DNA of 64,000 bases from Oceanobacillus sp. HTM 045 (GCA_009733745.1 WNWL01000004.1:374001-438000), one strand, 5' to 3'; shown: positions 12,961 through 22,434, numbered from the stretch's first letter. Program-made: numbers and translations. Notes: a model not told the origin generated them from the sequence alone.

Positions 12961-13027
12961 GGATCAGATTTGCGTTGCCTCCGGCCCCGCGGTCGAGTCA
13001 TCTCGGCACGCAGTTCCGGAGTGCCGC

Positions 13028-13843
13028 ATGACTCTCTTCGACATTATCATCCTCGCCCTGATCCAGGGTATCACCGAGTTCCTGCCGATCTCGTCCTCGG
13101 GGCATCTCGCGCTCTGGCCGCTGCTGACCGGCCGGCCGGACCAGGGCGTGATGATGGATGTCGCGGTCCATCTCGGCACGCTGGTGGCGGTCTGCATCTA
13201 TTTCCGGCGCGAGGTCGGGCGGCTTTTCGTCGGCCTCGGCCATCTCGCCACGGGCAGGGCGCGCACCGACGCGGCCCGGCTCACCATACTGATCGCGGTC
13301 GCGACCGTGCCCGCGGTGCTCGTCGGGCTCGTGATGAAGCTCACGGGCGCGGACATCGTCGTGCGCAATGTCGAGGTGATCGGCTGGGCCACGCTGCTCG
13401 GCGGCTTCCTGCTCTGGTTCGCCGACCGGATGCCCGAGCGCGTGGGCGAGGGGGCGCTGGGGCTGCGGTCCGTCCTCGCGATCGGCATGGCGCAGGCGCT
13501 GGCGCTGGTGCCGGGCACGAGCCGGTCCGGCATCACCATGACCGCGGCGCGGGCGATGGGCTTCGACCGGGTCTCGGCGGCGCGCATCTCCATGCTCATG
13601 GCCGTACCGCTGATCTTCGCCGCCGGCGTGCTGGAAACGAAGGAGGTGCTGGAGACCAGCGATCTGGAACTCGGTACGGATCTCGTCCTCGGCGCGATCC
13701 TCTCCTGCCTCGCCGCGCTCGCCGCGCTCACGCTAATGATGCGGATGTTCGCCGGAAGCTGGACGATGCTGCCCTTCGTGCTCTACCGCCTCGCCCTCGG
13801 TGTGGTGCTGCTCGGTCTCACCTATTCGGGGGCGTTGACCTGA
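13028..13843 (+). CDS. uppP: undecaprenyl-diphosphatase
   Basis: UppP (BacA) dephosphorylates undecaprenyl pyrophosphate to recycle the lipid carrier for peptidoglycan and other envelope glycans, and its overexpression gives bacitracin resistance in other bacteria. The 271-residue polytopic membrane protein carries the catalytic motif QGITEFLPISSSGHL at residues 14-28 and the second motif VPGTSRSGIT near residue 160. About eight membrane segments are visible. It is divergent from gltD and followed by a small membrane-protein gene. Confidence 0.95.
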   Translation: MTLFDIIILALIQGITEFLPISSSGHLALWPLLTGRPDQGVMMDVAVHLGTLVAVCIYFRREVGRLFVGLGHLATGRARTDAARLTILIAVATVPAVLVGLVMKLTGADIVVRNVEVIGWATLLGGFLLWFADRMPERVGEGALGLRSVLAIGMAQALALVPGTSRSGITMTAARAMGFDRVSAARISMLMAVPLIFAAGVLETKEVLETSDLELGTDLVLGAILSCLAALAALTLMMRMFAGSWTMLPFVLYRLALGVVLLGLTYSGALT

Positions 13844-13918
13844 CCCGGCTTGCGGAGTTGCGCGCCTCGACGGCTTTCCCCATGATGCAGCCGTCAGAGT
13901 GAAAACCAGCGGTCGCGC

Positions 13919-14173
13919 ATGTCCGAATTCGGAACAGAACAGATCCTGCTGATTGTCTTCATCGGCCTGGCCATCGGCTGGCTCGCCAGCATCATGACGG
14001 GCAAGGGCTTCCTGAAGCACATGATCTGGTGCCTGATCGGCGCCGCGATCGGCGCGGTGATGCTGCCGCGGGCCGGGGTGGTCTTCAACCTCGGCAACCC
14101 GATGGCGGACTTCGCCGCCTTCACCGCACTTGGCGCGACCTTCTGCGCGCTGGTCGCTCAGGTGCTGAACTAG
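13919..14173 (+). CDS. GlsB/YeaQ/YmgE-family small membrane protein
   Basis: 84 residues with three predicted membrane segments. The segment ILLIVFIGLAIGWLASIMTGKG followed by a second GAAIGAVM helix matches the transglycosylase-associated/GlsB-YeaQ family (motif region IGLAIGWLASIMTGKG). The family is stress-linked in several bacteria, but biochemical function is unknown despite the name. The protein ends in LGATFCALVAQVLN. It follows uppP by 75 nt on the same strand. Confidence 0.7.
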   Translation: MSEFGTEQILLIVFIGLAIGWLASIMTGKGFLKHMIWCLIGAAIGAVMLPRAGVVFNLGNPMADFAAFTALGATFCALVAQVLN

Positions 14174-14211
14174 CACCCGTACCGGAACCCTTCCCGGCCT
14201 CCCGCGAACGA

Positions 14212-14227
14212 GACGCCGTCAGGCGTC
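14212..14227. terminator. short hairpin at convergent gene ends
   Basis: GACGCC and GGCGTC form a 6-bp stem with a GTCA loop that includes the stop codon of the NDUFA9-like gene (14219-14221). It lies 39 nt past the stop of the convergent GlsB-like gene. It is weak on its own. Confidence 0.3.
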
Positions 14228-15190
14228 GACGTCGCGGCGGCTGTCGGTGAGCGCGGTGTACTGGCCGTAGGGGCGGTAGACGTAGAGATAGGTCTCGATC
14301 ACGCCCGCCGGGTCGCGCGGGGAGATGCCGAGATGCTCGAAGGTGTTCGCGCCCTCCGACACCACGTTGTCCGACGCCAGCAGCTTTACCTGGTCGACCG
14401 TCAGGAGCGGGTTCGGCAGGAGCTGCAGGAACCACGCCTGGAGCCGCGCGAGGAAGAAGGGCAGGTCTACGATCAGCCGCCGGCGGCGGATTACCTTGAG
14501 CATCATCTCCATCAGCTCGCGGAAGGTGGAGACCCGGGGGCCGCCCAGCTCGTACACCGTGCCCAGCTCGATGCGCTGGGTGATGGCCTTCTCCGCCGCG
14601 GCGGCGACATCGTCGACATGGACCGGCTGGAACTTCGACTCCCCGCCGACGATCGGCAGCACCGGCGTCAGGCGGCACATCGCGGCGAAGCGGTTGAAGA
14701 ACTGGTCCTCCGGGCCGAACAAGATCGACGGGCGCAGCACGACCGCGTCGGGGAAGGCATCGCCTACCGCCTTCTCGCCCGCCGCCTTGGTGCGGGCATA
14801 GGCGGATTCGCTCTCCGCGTCGGCGCCGATGGCCGAGACATGCACGAGGCGTTCCACGCCTTCCTCCGCCGCGATGCGGGCGACGCGGCCCGCACCCTCG
14901 GCCTGCACGGAGTCGAACTTGTTCTTGCCGGATTCGAACAGGATGCCGACGCAGTTCACCACCGCGTCCGCCCCGGCGATCACGGCCCGGGTCGAGGCCT
15001 CGTCACGGATGTTGCACTGGACCGGCTCGACCTGGCCCACCGCGCCGTAGGTGCGCACGAAGAGCGCCTCGTTCGGGCGGCGGCAGGCCACGCGCACCCG
15101 CCAGCCGGCGCGCGCCATTCTCTGGGCGACATAGCGCCCCAGAAAACCGGAGCCGCCGATAATGGTGACGAGGGGGGCAGGGCTGGTCAT
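14219..15190 (-). CDS. complex I NDUFA9-subunit-like NAD(P)-binding protein
   Basis: 323 residues, an atypical SDR related to the NDUFA9 accessory subunit of complex I that is common in Alphaproteobacteria. The N-terminal VTIIGGSGFLGRYVAQRMARAG carries the G-G-x-G-F-L-G nucleotide-binding loop (IIGGSGFLGRYVA). Later landmarks are NCVGILFE, HVSAIGADAES, RPSILFGPEDQFFNRFA and VHVDDVA. The usual SDR YxxxK is replaced by YARTKAAGE, in which Tyr and Lys remain. ATG at 15190 matches homologs. It lies 105 nt downstream of the histidine kinase gene on the same strand. Confidence 0.85.
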   Translation of the reverse strand: MTSPAPLVTIIGGSGFLGRYVAQRMARAGWRVRVACRRPNEALFVRTYGAVGQVEPVQCNIRDEASTRAVIAGADAVVNCVGILFESGKNKFDSVQAEGAGRVARIAAEEGVERLVHVSAIGADAESESAYARTKAAGEKAVGDAFPDAVVLRPSILFGPEDQFFNRFAAMCRLTPVLPIVGGESKFQPVHVDDVAAAAEKAITQRIELGTVYELGGPRVSTFRELMEMMLKVIRRRRLIVDLPFFLARLQAWFLQLLPNPLLTVDQVKLLASDNVVSEGANTFEHLGISPRDPAGVIETYLYVYRPYGQYTALTDSRRDVDA

Positions 15191-15295
15191 TGGCTTCTCC
15201 CGCGATCGGACCCGGTTCCTCTCTAAGCCGCGTCGCAGCGCCAAACAAGGGCATCCATGCCGCAGCGCGCCATTGCCCGCGGGCCGGAACGCCGG

Positions 15296-16945
15296 TCAGG
15301 AACGCGCCGCGGCCTCGCCGGGTGGTTCGTCCCCCGCAGGGCTCTCCCCGTCTGCCGTGCCGTGGCGTTCCGGGGCCGCGAGGACGCGCAGCATCTCCGC
15401 GGCCAGTTCCTGCTCGTTGATCGGCTTGGCGATGTAGCCGTCCATCCCCATCGCGAGGTAGCGGTCCCGGTCGCCCGTCATCGCGTCGGCGGTGAGCGCG
15501 ATCACCGGGATCCGCCCGAGCCGGCCGCCCGAGGTGCGGATCTCGCGGATCGTCGCGACCCCGTCCATCACAGGCATGTGGATGTCCAGGAGGACGAGGT
15601 CGTAGTTGCCCGCGGCCAGCATCTCCATCGCCGCGGCGCCGTGCTCGGCCTCTCCCACCCGGCAGCCGAGGGGCTTGAGGAAGAGCGCTGCGACAAGCCG
15701 GTTCACCGGCACGTCGTCGACGACCAGCACGCGGAGGCCGCCCAGCCGGTTCCGCTCGGTCACGCTGGCGACCGGGCCGGGGCCGGGCACTTCCACCGCT
15801 CCGGACGCGGGCCTCGCGAGGAAGGTCAGCGTGAAGGTCGAGCCCTTGCCGGGCGTGCTGTCCACCGTGACATCGCCGCCCATCTCGCGGGCGAGCCTGC
15901 GGGTGATCGCGAGGCCGAGGCCGGTGCCGCCGAACTGCCGCGAGATCGAGGCGTCGCTCTGCACGAACGGGCTGAACAGCCGCTCCTGCACGTCCGGCTC
16001 GATGCCGATCCCCGTGTCGGAGACCCGGATCGAGACCCTGTAGGCATCTTCGCCTGGCTGGGCCCGGGCGGTGGTCTCGATGCTGCCGGCCTGGGTGAAC
16101 TTGATCGCGTTCGAGATCAGGTTGGAGACGCACTGGCGCACCCGGGTCGGGTCGAACATCAGCGCGGGCGGCAGTTCCGTGTCGAGCGAGAGGCTGAGGT
16201 CGAGCTGCTTCTCCTCCGCGCGGGGCCGCCAGATCTGCATTACCCGCCGCAGTGCGCGGCCGAGATCGGCGCGCACGGGCAGGATGTCCAGCTTGCCCGC
16301 CTCGATCTTCGAGAGGTCCAGCACGTCGTTGAGCAGCGCGGTCAGCGTCTTGCCCGCATCGAGGATCGAGCCGACATGCTCGTTGGCGTCGTCCGGCAGG
16401 TCGCGCTTGGCCAGCGCCTGCGCAAGGCCGAGGATGGCGTTGAGCGGGGTGCGAATCTCGTGGCTCGTGTTGGCGAGGAAGGCGGACTTCGCGGCATTCG
16501 CCGCTTCCGCCTGCTGGCGGGCGTTCCGCAGTTCGCGCTCGCGGTTGCGGAGGTCGGAGATGTCGACCGAGATCGCGACGTAGCGCCCGCCGCCGATCTT
16601 CTCGTAGGTCACCTGGGCAATGCGCCCGTCCTCCGTGATGAGGTCGATCGGGGTGCCGGTGGAAAACGCCCTGTGAATGTCCTGCGCGGTCGATTCGATC
16701 GCCTCCGCCGACATGCCAGGCCGCGTCTCGGCGACGGTGATGCGCAGCGCGTCGAGCATCGTGCGCCCGGCAAAGAGCTCGCGGTAGGTGATCCCGAACC
16801 GCTCGAACGAGGTCTTGTTGGCGTATAGCGGCTCGAAATCCGGACCGAAGATCGCGAATCCGTCCTGCAGGCGCTCCATCGCGTCGAGCATCATCGCGCC
16901 TGCTGCCGTCGAACCAAGCTGGCTCAGGAATTCGTAACTGTTCAT
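15296..16945 (-). CDS. hybrid sensor histidine kinase/response regulator
   Basis: 549 residues without membrane segments, so probably cytoplasmic. A PAS-like sensor (about 20-130, [18 protein letters not shown]) with an adjoining coiled region ([18 protein letters not shown]) leads into HisKA with the phospho-acceptor His162 in [11 protein letters not shown]. The HATPase domain has the N box [10 protein letters not shown] (Asn279), G1 box DTGIG and G2 box GGTGLGL. A C-terminal receiver carries Asp454 ([11 protein letters not shown]) and Lys507 (AKPIN). No cognate output regulator is adjacent, so it probably signals to a phosphotransfer protein elsewhere. A weak TTGCGG-N15-TACAAT sequence lies at 17023-16997 on this strand. 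Confidence 0.92.
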   Translation of the reverse strand: MNSYEFLSQLGSTAAGAMMLDAMERLQDGFAIFGPDFEPLYANKTSFERFGITYRELFAGRTMLDALRITVAETRPGMSAEAIESTAQDIHRAFSTGTPIDLITEDGRIAQVTYEKIGGGRYVAISVDISDLRNRERELRNARQQAEAANAAKSAFLANTSHEIRTPLNAILGLAQALAKRDLPDDANEHVGSILDAGKTLTALLNDVLDLSKIEAGKLDILPVRADLGRALRRVMQIWRPRAEEKQLDLSLSLDTELPPALMFDPTRVRQCVSNLISNAIKFTQAGSIETTARAQPGEDAYRVSIRVSDTGIGIEPDVQERLFSPFVQSDASISRQFGGTGLGLAITRRLAREMGGDVTVDSTPGKGSTFTLTFLARPASGAVEVPGPGPVASVTERNRLGGLRVLVVDDVPVNRLVAALFLKPLGCRVGEAEHGAAAMEMLAAGNYDLVLLDIHMPVMDGVATIREIRTSGGRLGRIPVIALTADAMTGDRDRYLAMGMDGYIAKPINEQELAAEMLRVLAAPERHGTADGESPAGDEPPGEAAARS

Positions 16946-17112
16946 TCTTCTCGCCGTCCGCGCCTGCGCTGCGCACGCTGGCACCATGCGATTAAGATTG
17001 TATGGAGCGGATCGAACCCGCAATGGGCGAGCTTGCTGCCGCTTCGCGCAGCCGGTGGACGTACCGGGATACCTTGCCCCTTGAATCCTGTTTCTTTGGC
17101 GAGGTTGTGGCG

Positions 17113-17141
17113 TTGACAGAACCGAAAGCCGCAGTTACATC
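17113..17141 (+). promoter_or_regulatory. sigma-70-type promoter for tRNA-Leu
   Basis: TTGACA at 17113-17118 is separated by 17 nt from TACATC at 17136-17141, about 25 nt before the mature 5' end of the tRNA. The -35 is a perfect consensus match. Confidence 0.6.
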
Positions 17142-17166
17142 CCCTCCGCACTGCCGAGAGACGGTC

Positions 17167-17253
17167 GCCCAGGTGGCGGAATTGGTAGACGCGCTAGCTT
17201 CAGGTGCTAGTTTCCGTACGGAAGTGGAAGTTCGAGTCTTCTCCTGGGCACCA
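17167..17253 (+). tRNA. tRNA-Leu (anticodon CAG)
   Basis: An 87-nt class II tRNA. The acceptor stem GCCCAGG pairs with CCTGGGC and is followed by an encoded ACCA end. The D arm contains GGTAGACGC, the anticodon arm is CTAGC-TTCAGGT-GCTAG with anticodon CAG, there is a long variable arm (TTTCCGTACGGAAGT region), and the T arm is GTTCGAGTC. The long variable arm and CAG anticodon identify tRNA-Leu reading CUG, the dominant Leu codon in this GC-rich genome. Confidence 0.97.
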
Positions 17254-17294
17254 GTCTCTCACGCGCGATGCGGACAACCGAAAGGCGCGTCGCC

Positions 17295-17906
17295 ATGGGC
17301 GTGACCCTGCACAAGCAAGACATCCCCGATGATCTGGATCTCGGCCCCGTGGTCGCCATCGACACGGAGACGCTGGGCCTGCTTCCCCATCGCGACCGGC
17401 TCTGCGTGGTCCAGCTTTCGGGCGGCGACGGCAACGCGCACGTGGTGCAGATCGCGAAGGGGCAGAAGAAGGCCCCCAACATCGCCCGGATGCTGCGCGA
17501 CCGGAAGGTGCTCAAGCTCTTCCATTTCGGCCGATTCGACATCGCGGTGATGGCGCACTGGCTGGGCGCCGTCGCGCGGCCGGTCTACTGCACCAAGATC
17601 GCGTCGAAACTGGTGCGCACCTATACCGACCGGCACGGGCTCAAGGAGCTGTGCCGCGAACTGCTGGGCGTGGATCTCTCCAAGCAGCAGCAGAGCTCGG
17701 ACTGGGCGGCGGAGGAACTGAGCGAGGCGCAGCTCGACTATGCCGCCACGGACGTGCTGCACCTCCACGCGCTGAAGCGGGAACTGGACGCGCGCCTGGA
17801 GCGCGAGGGCCGGGTGGCGCTCGCCGATGCCTGCTTCCGCTTCCTGCCGGACCGTGCGTTGCTCGACAATGCCGGCTGGCCCGAGACTGATATCTTCGCC
17901 CACTGA
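17295..17906 (+). CDS. rnd: ribonuclease D (short form)
   Basis: 203 residues comprising a DEDD 3'-5' exonuclease domain only, without the HRDC domains of E. coli RNase D; this is the short form common in Alphaproteobacteria. Exo I is VVAIDTETLGL, Exo II is LFHFGRFDIAVM, and Exo III is LDYAATDVLHLHAL. It is expected to trim tRNA 3' ends, which fits its place 41 nt after tRNA-Leu. ATG at 17295 (MGVTLHKQDIP) follows AAAGG at good spacing; an in-frame ATG at 17268 would add nine residues. kdsD follows 10 nt downstream. Confidence 0.85.
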   Translation: MGVTLHKQDIPDDLDLGPVVAIDTETLGLLPHRDRLCVVQLSGGDGNAHVVQIAKGQKKAPNIARMLRDRKVLKLFHFGRFDIAVMAHWLGAVARPVYCTKIASKLVRTYTDRHGLKELCRELLGVDLSKQQQSSDWAAEELSEAQLDYAATDVLHLHALKRELDARLEREGRVALADACFRFLPDRALLDNAGWPETDIFAH

Positions 17907-17916
17907 CGGGAGGACC

Positions 17917-18909
17917 ATGAGCGCGCTCGACAATACAGGTCTCGATTCCGGGACGCGGCGCGCCATGATGGAGACCGGGCGGCGCGTGCTCGCGCTCGAG
18001 GCGCAGGCGATGATGCGCTTTGCCGAGACGCTGGGCGACGCCTTCGCCGACGCGGTGCACACCATGATGCGCGCGCGGGGGCGGGTGATCGTCTCCGGCA
18101 TGGGCAAGTCGGGCCATGTTGGCGCGAAGATCGCCGCGACCATGGCCTCCACCGGCACGCCGGCGCAATTCGTCCACCCGGCGGAGGCGAGCCACGGCGA
18201 TCTCGGCATGGTCACGGCTGACGACGTGGCGCTGGTTCTCTCCAATTCCGGCGAGACGCGCGAGTTGGCCGACATCATCGCCCACACGCGGCGCTTCTCG
18301 ATCCCGCTGATCGGTGTGGCGTCGAACCTCGAATCGACCCTGCTCCGGACCGCGGACATCGCGCTGGTGCTGCCGAAGGCGCGCGAGGCCTGCTCGGTCG
18401 GTCTCGCCCCGACCACCTCCACCACGCTCACCATGGCGCTCGGCGATGCGCTCGCCGTCGCGATGATGGAGCAGCGCGAATTCACGCCGGAGCATTTCCG
18501 CCTGTTCCACCCCGGCGGCAAGCTCGGCGCGCAGCTGGTCAAGGTCGAGGGGCTGATGCACACCTCCCTGCCGCTCGTGACGGAGGATGCGTCGATGGCC
18601 GACGCCATTCTCGCGATCACCGAGCACAGCTTCGGCATCGCCGGGGTCGTCGATGGCGAGGGAAGGCTGACCGGGGTCATCACCGACGGCGACCTCCGCC
18701 GCCACATGTCGGGCCTGATGGACCGCCGCGCCGGCGAGGTCGCCACGCGCAATCCGAAGACGATCCGGCCCGGCCAGCTCGCGCAGGAAGCCCTCGCGCT
18801 GATGAACGCGCGCAAGATCACCTGCCTCTTCGTGCTCGACGCCGAGACCGGCGCCCGCCCGATTGGGATCATCCACGTGCATGACTGCCTGCGGGCAGGG
18901 ATCGGATAG
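17917..18909 (+). CDS. kdsD: arabinose-5-phosphate isomerase (KpsF/GutQ family)
   Basis: Converts ribulose-5-phosphate to arabinose-5-phosphate, the first committed step to Kdo for the LPS inner core. The 330-residue protein has an N-terminal SIS domain (about 35-180) with the phosphosugar-binding GMGKSGHVGAKIAATMASTG region, quoted as GMGKSGHVGAKIA, and the HPAEASHGDLG motif. Two CBS domains fill the C-terminal 120 residues (TDGDLRRH near residue 260). ATG at 17917 follows GGGAGG. It lies upstream of lptC with only a 7-nt gap, consistent with co-expression of Kdo synthesis and LPS transport. Confidence 0.92.
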   Translation: MSALDNTGLDSGTRRAMMETGRRVLALEAQAMMRFAETLGDAFADAVHTMMRARGRVIVSGMGKSGHVGAKIAATMASTGTPAQFVHPAEASHGDLGMVTADDVALVLSNSGETRELADIIAHTRRFSIPLIGVASNLESTLLRTADIALVLPKAREACSVGLAPTTSTTLTMALGDALAVAMMEQREFTPEHFRLFHPGGKLGAQLVKVEGLMHTSLPLVTEDASMADAILAITEHSFGIAGVVDGEGRLTGVITDGDLRRHMSGLMDRRAGEVATRNPKTIRPGQLAQEALALMNARKITCLFVLDAETGARPIGIIHVHDCLRAGIG

Positions 18910-18916
18910 GGGCGGC

Positions 18917-19534
18917 ATGACGCAGGCGCAGTTCGACCGCGTCGCCCGCTACTCCCGCCTCGTGCGCTGGATGAAGGTCCTGCTTCCGCTCGGCGCGGTG
19001 GCGCTGATCGTGGCGATGTTCCTGATCCCGCGGGAATCGTCCCAGCAGTTCCTGACCGCGGACGAGATGGCCCGGCTCGGGGCGGGCCTGGTGCTCGACA
19101 ACCCGCGGTTCTCGGGCGCGACGGATTCGGGCGAGCCGTTCGAGGTGGTGGCGAAGTCGGCCCTGCCGGACGGGCCGATGCCCGATCTGATCGAGCTCGA
19201 CAGCCCGGTCGGGCGCATCGTCACCGGCGACCACGGCCTCGTGACGGCAAGCGCCGAAAGCGGCATTTTCTCCCGCGCGGCGGAGACGCTGGAGCTGATC
19301 GGCGGCGTCACCATCGTGACGGAGGACGGCTACGAGTTCCGAACCGAGACCGCCTTCTTCGAGATTGGCGCGCGGGCCCTGTCCACGCCGGGAGAGATCC
19401 GCGCCTCGGGGCCGATGGGCTCGATCGAGGCCGGGAAGATGCGCGCGGTGCAGTCCGACGGAGAGGAAGGTCTCGCGCGTATCTGGTTTGAAAACCGGGT
19501 TCATATGGTAATCATACCCGGCAAGACGAATTGA
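18917..19534 (+). CDS. lptC: LPS export bitopic protein LptC
   Basis: 205 residues. A short cytoplasmic N-terminus (MTQAQFDRVARYSRLVRWMK) is followed by one membrane helix (VLLPLGAVALIVAMFLIP) and a periplasmic beta-jellyroll part with LptC landmarks (NPRFSGATDSGEPFEVVAKSA region, starting NPRFSG). LptC passes LPS from the LptB2FG extractor to the LptA bridge. Identity is supported by its position directly before lptA and lptB. ATG at 18917 lies 7 nt after the kdsD stop with a GGGGCGG upstream. Confidence 0.9.
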   Translation: MTQAQFDRVARYSRLVRWMKVLLPLGAVALIVAMFLIPRESSQQFLTADEMARLGAGLVLDNPRFSGATDSGEPFEVVAKSALPDGPMPDLIELDSPVGRIVTGDHGLVTASAESGIFSRAAETLELIGGVTIVTEDGYEFRTETAFFEIGARALSTPGEIRASGPMGSIEAGKMRAVQSDGEEGLARIWFENRVHMVIIPGKTN

Positions 19535-19607
19535 GGGGGTTGCGGCGCCTCGCCCGAGGCCCGATCTGACATTCCCGAACGTGCCGATTTTTTGGAGGGA
19601 TGGAGCG

Positions 19608-20135
19608 TTGCGTTTCTCGAGACTTGCCCGGGCGTTCGGCGCCCTCGTGATGGGCGCGGCCCTGGCGGCCGGGATCGCGTCCGCCCAGACGGATGGTCCG
19701 TTCGGCGGCTTCAAGCATGACAATTCCCAACCCATCGAGATCACCGCGGACAGCCTCGAGGTCGTCCAGGCCAAGAGCCAGGCGGTGTTCACCGGCGACG
19801 TGATCGCCGGGCAGGGCACCCTGCGGATGAATGCCGACCGCCTCGTCGTCACCTACTCGACCGAGGGCTCGGCCGACGGCCAGACCGGCGCCATCAAGCA
19901 CATCCGCGCCGAGGGCGAGGTGTTCCTCTCCAACGGCACCGAGACCGCCAAGGGCGCCTGGGCCGACTACGACGTCGCCACCGGGCATATCCGCATGGGC
20001 GGCGGCGTGGTGCTGACGCAGGGCTGCAACGCCATCAGTTCCAACTCGCTCTTCATCGACCTGACCCAGGGGGTCGGCCGGTCCGAGGGAGAGGTAAAGG
20101 TTATCTTTACGCCCGAAGCGGAAACCTGCGGCTGA
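19608..20135 (+). CDS. lptA: periplasmic LPS transport protein LptA
   Basis: 175 residues with a Sec signal peptide (MRFSRLARAFGALVMGAA...ASA) and an OstA/LptA jellyroll with characteristic phrases: QPIEITADSLEVVQ, AVFTGDVIAGQGTL, RMNADRLVVTY and GHIRMGGGVVLTQG. LptA oligomers form the periplasmic LPS bridge. No ATG fits the signal peptide; TTG at 19608 follows GGAGGGATGGAG at good spacing and is preferred. An upstream in-frame GTG at 19581 would add nine unusual residues. It overlaps lptB by one base. Confidence 0.88.
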   Translation: MRFSRLARAFGALVMGAALAAGIASAQTDGPFGGFKHDNSQPIEITADSLEVVQAKSQAVFTGDVIAGQGTLRMNADRLVVTYSTEGSADGQTGAIKHIRAEGEVFLSNGTETAKGAWADYDVATGHIRMGGGVVLTQGCNAISSNSLFIDLTQGVGRSEGEVKVIFTPEAETCG

Positions 20136-20887
20136 TGCCGGACACGCTTCACCTTGCGCACGAATCATCCGGGCTGGTGGTCACCGGCCTGGGGAAGAGT
20201 TTCCGCCGCCGCCCGGTGGTGCGGAACGTTTCGATGCACCTGAACCGCGGCGAGGTCGTCGGGCTGCTCGGGCCGAACGGCGCGGGCAAGACGACGACCT
20301 TCTACATGATCATCGGCCTGATCCCGTCGGACGCCGGAACGATCGAGGTGGACGGGCGCGACGTCTCCGCCCTGCCGATGTACCGCCGTGCCAAGCTCGG
20401 CCTCGGCTACCTGCCGCAGGAGGCGTCGATCTTCCGCGGCCTGACGGTCGAGGAGAATATCCGCGCCGTCCTCGAACTCACTGAAAAGAACCGGTTAAAG
20501 CGGCAGCGGCTGCTGGACGAACTGCTCGGCGAGTTCTCCATCACGCACCTCCGCCGCACGCCCGCGTCGGCCCTCTCGGGCGGCGAGCGGCGGCGCGTGG
20601 AGATCGCCCGCTGCCTCGCGATCAACCCCAGCTACGTGCTGCTCGACGAGCCCTTTGCGGGCATCGATCCGATCGCCGTGGGCGACATCCGGGAACTGGT
20701 TTCCCACCTGAAGGACCGTGGCATCGGCGTCCTCATCACCGACCATAACGTGCGTGAGACATTAGAGATCATTGACCGGGCATACATCTTGCATGATGGT
20801 CATGTCCTGATGAGTGGCGCACCCGACGAGGTGGTGCGCGACAGCAATGTGCGCCGGGTCTATCTCGGGGAAGGCTTTCGTATTTAG
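20135..20887 (+). CDS. lptB: LPS export ABC transporter ATPase LptB
   Basis: 250 residues. The Walker A is LLGPNGAGKTTTFY, the Q loop lies near YLPQEASIFRGL, the signature is ALSGGERRRVEIARCL, the Walker B is YVLLDEPFAGIDP and the switch His is in LITDHNVRETL. The family-specific C-terminal RRVYLGEGFRI end is present. LptB powers extraction of LPS from the inner membrane with LptFG. Its ATG lies in a TGATG junction with lptA. lptF and lptG are not in this window. Confidence 0.95.
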   Translation: MPDTLHLAHESSGLVVTGLGKSFRRRPVVRNVSMHLNRGEVVGLLGPNGAGKTTTFYMIIGLIPSDAGTIEVDGRDVSALPMYRRAKLGLGYLPQEASIFRGLTVEENIRAVLELTEKNRLKRQRLLDELLGEFSITHLRRTPASALSGGERRRVEIARCLAINPSYVLLDEPFAGIDPIAVGDIRELVSHLKDRGIGVLITDHNVRETLEIIDRAYILHDGHVLMSGAPDEVVRDSNVRRVYLGEGFRI

Positions 20888-20940
20888 TAATTGCCTCCCT
20901 CGACAATGGCGTTGGGTAAGTCGAGGACAAGATAGCTGCG

Positions 20941-22434
20941 ATGACCGTCGGACTTCGACTGGAGCTCAAGCAGAGCCAGCAGCTGGTCATGACACCGCAG
21001 TTGCAGCAGGCGATCCGCCTGTTGCAGATGTCGAACCTCGAACTGGCCGATTTCGTCGAATCGCAGATCGCCGAGAACCCGCTGATCGCGCGCGAAGGCA
21101 GCGACGACGGCGAAGCCGCCGAGCCGGCGCCGCGCGACTCCAGCGAACCGATCACCCTCGATGACGCGGGCCCCGAGCTCGCGGCGGAGGTGTTCGACAC
21201 CGGCGCCGAGAACCTGGTCGACACCTCGCCCTCCGACGGTCCCTCGCCGTTCCTGAGCGACAGTGGCTGGCAGCGGGGCGGGTCTGCACCGGCCTCGGCG
21301 GGAGACGATGGCCAGTGGCTCGAGAACCGTGAGTCGCCGGAGCGTGATCTCCGCACGCACCTGCTCGCCCAGATCGGCCACGCCCGCGCCGGCCCCGCAG
21401 TGCTCGCCGTCGCGCGTGCGCTGGTGGAGGAACTGGACGATCACGGCTACCTCCGCACGCCCCTGAAGGAATGCGCCGACCGCTTCGGCGCGACCCCGGC
21501 GATGGCCGAGGCGGCGCTGGCGGTGGTGCAGACCTGCGAGCCCACCGGCGTCGGCGCGCGCGACCTCGGCGAATGCCTCGCCCTCCAGCTCGCCGAGCGG
21601 GACCGGCTCGACCCCGCCATGCTCAAGCTCACCCGCCATCTCGACCTCGCCGCCAACGGCGAGCTGAAGCGCCTCCAGCGGCTCTGCGGTGTCGACGACG
21701 AGGACATGGCCGAGATGCTGGCGGAACTCCGCACGCTCGATCCGCGCCCCTGCTCGGGCTTCGGCGGGGAAGAGGCGGCGACCCTGATCCCCGATGTGTT
21801 CGTGCGGCGTACCGACTGGGGCGGCTGGCAGGTGGAGCTCAACGCCGAGACCCTGCCGCGCGTGATCGTCGACAACGCCTACGCGGTGGAGATCGAGGCC
21901 GGCGGCTGCGCCGAGACGCGGCGCTTCGTCTCCGAGTGCCGCTCGAACGCAAGCTGGCTGGTCAGGAGCCTCGACCAGCGCGCCAAGACGATCCTCAAGG
22001 TCGCCTCGGAGATCGTCCGGCGGCAGGAAGGGTTCTTCAACGAGGGCGTCACGGCGCTGCGGCCGATGAACCTGCGCATGGTCGCGGATGCAATCGGCAT
22101 GCACGAATCAACTGCGAGCCGAGTGACCTCCGGCAAGTACATGGCTACCGAGCGCGGCGTGTTCGAGCTGAAGTTCTTCTTCACCAACGCCGTCGGCGGC
22201 GGTGACGGGGAGGAGGGCGGCAACCATTCCGCCGCGGCGGTGCGTCACAGGATAAAGGCGATGATCGATGCGGAGACGCCGGGCAAGATCCTGTCCGACG
22301 ACACGATCGTGGAGATGCTCGGCCGCGAAGGGGTTGAGATTGCGCGGCGTACTGTCGCAAAATACCGCAGTGCGCTCGATATTCCTTCCTCTGTCGAGCG
22401 TCGCCGCCGCAAGGCGATTTCCGGCGGCAGGTGA
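20941..22434 (+). CDS. rpoN: RNA polymerase sigma-54 factor
   Basis: 497 residues. The Gln/Leu-rich region I (LKQSQQLVMTPQLQQAIRLL) contacts activators, the core-binding region follows, and the C-terminus carries the DNA-binding HTH and the RpoN box ARRTVAKYRS at residues 468-477, one change from the usual final Glu to Ser. Region II is acidic and moderately long. The gene is 53 nt after lptB and precedes hpf and ptsN, the usual rpoN neighbourhood in Proteobacteria. Confidence 0.96.
   Translation: MTVGLRLELKQSQQLVMTPQLQQAIRLLQMSNLELADFVESQIAENPLIAREGSDDGEAAEPAPRDSSEPITLDDAGPELAAEVFDTGAENLVDTSPSDGPSPFLSDSGWQRGGSAPASAGDDGQWLENRESPERDLRTHLLAQIGHARAGPAVLAVARALVEELDDHGYLRTPLKECADRFGATPAMAEAALAVVQTCEPTGVGARDLGECLALQLAERDRLDPAMLKLTRHLDLAANGELKRLQRLCGVDDEDMAEMLAELRTLDPRPCSGFGGEEAATLIPDVFVRRTDWGGWQVELNAETLPRVIVDNAYAVEIEAGGCAETRRFVSECRSNASWLVRSLDQRAKTILKVASEIVRRQEGFFNEGVTALRPMNLRMVADAIGMHESTASRVTSGKYMATERGVFELKFFFTNAVGGGDGEEGGNHSAAAVRHRIKAMIDAETPGKILSDDTIVEMLGREGVEIARRTVAKYRSALDIPSSVERRRRKAISGGR

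Noticed and set aside
17268-17294. Upstream ATG for ribonuclease D at 17268
   Set aside because: It lies only 14 nt after the tRNA 3' end, leaving little room for a ribosome-binding site, and homologs begin near MGVTLH.
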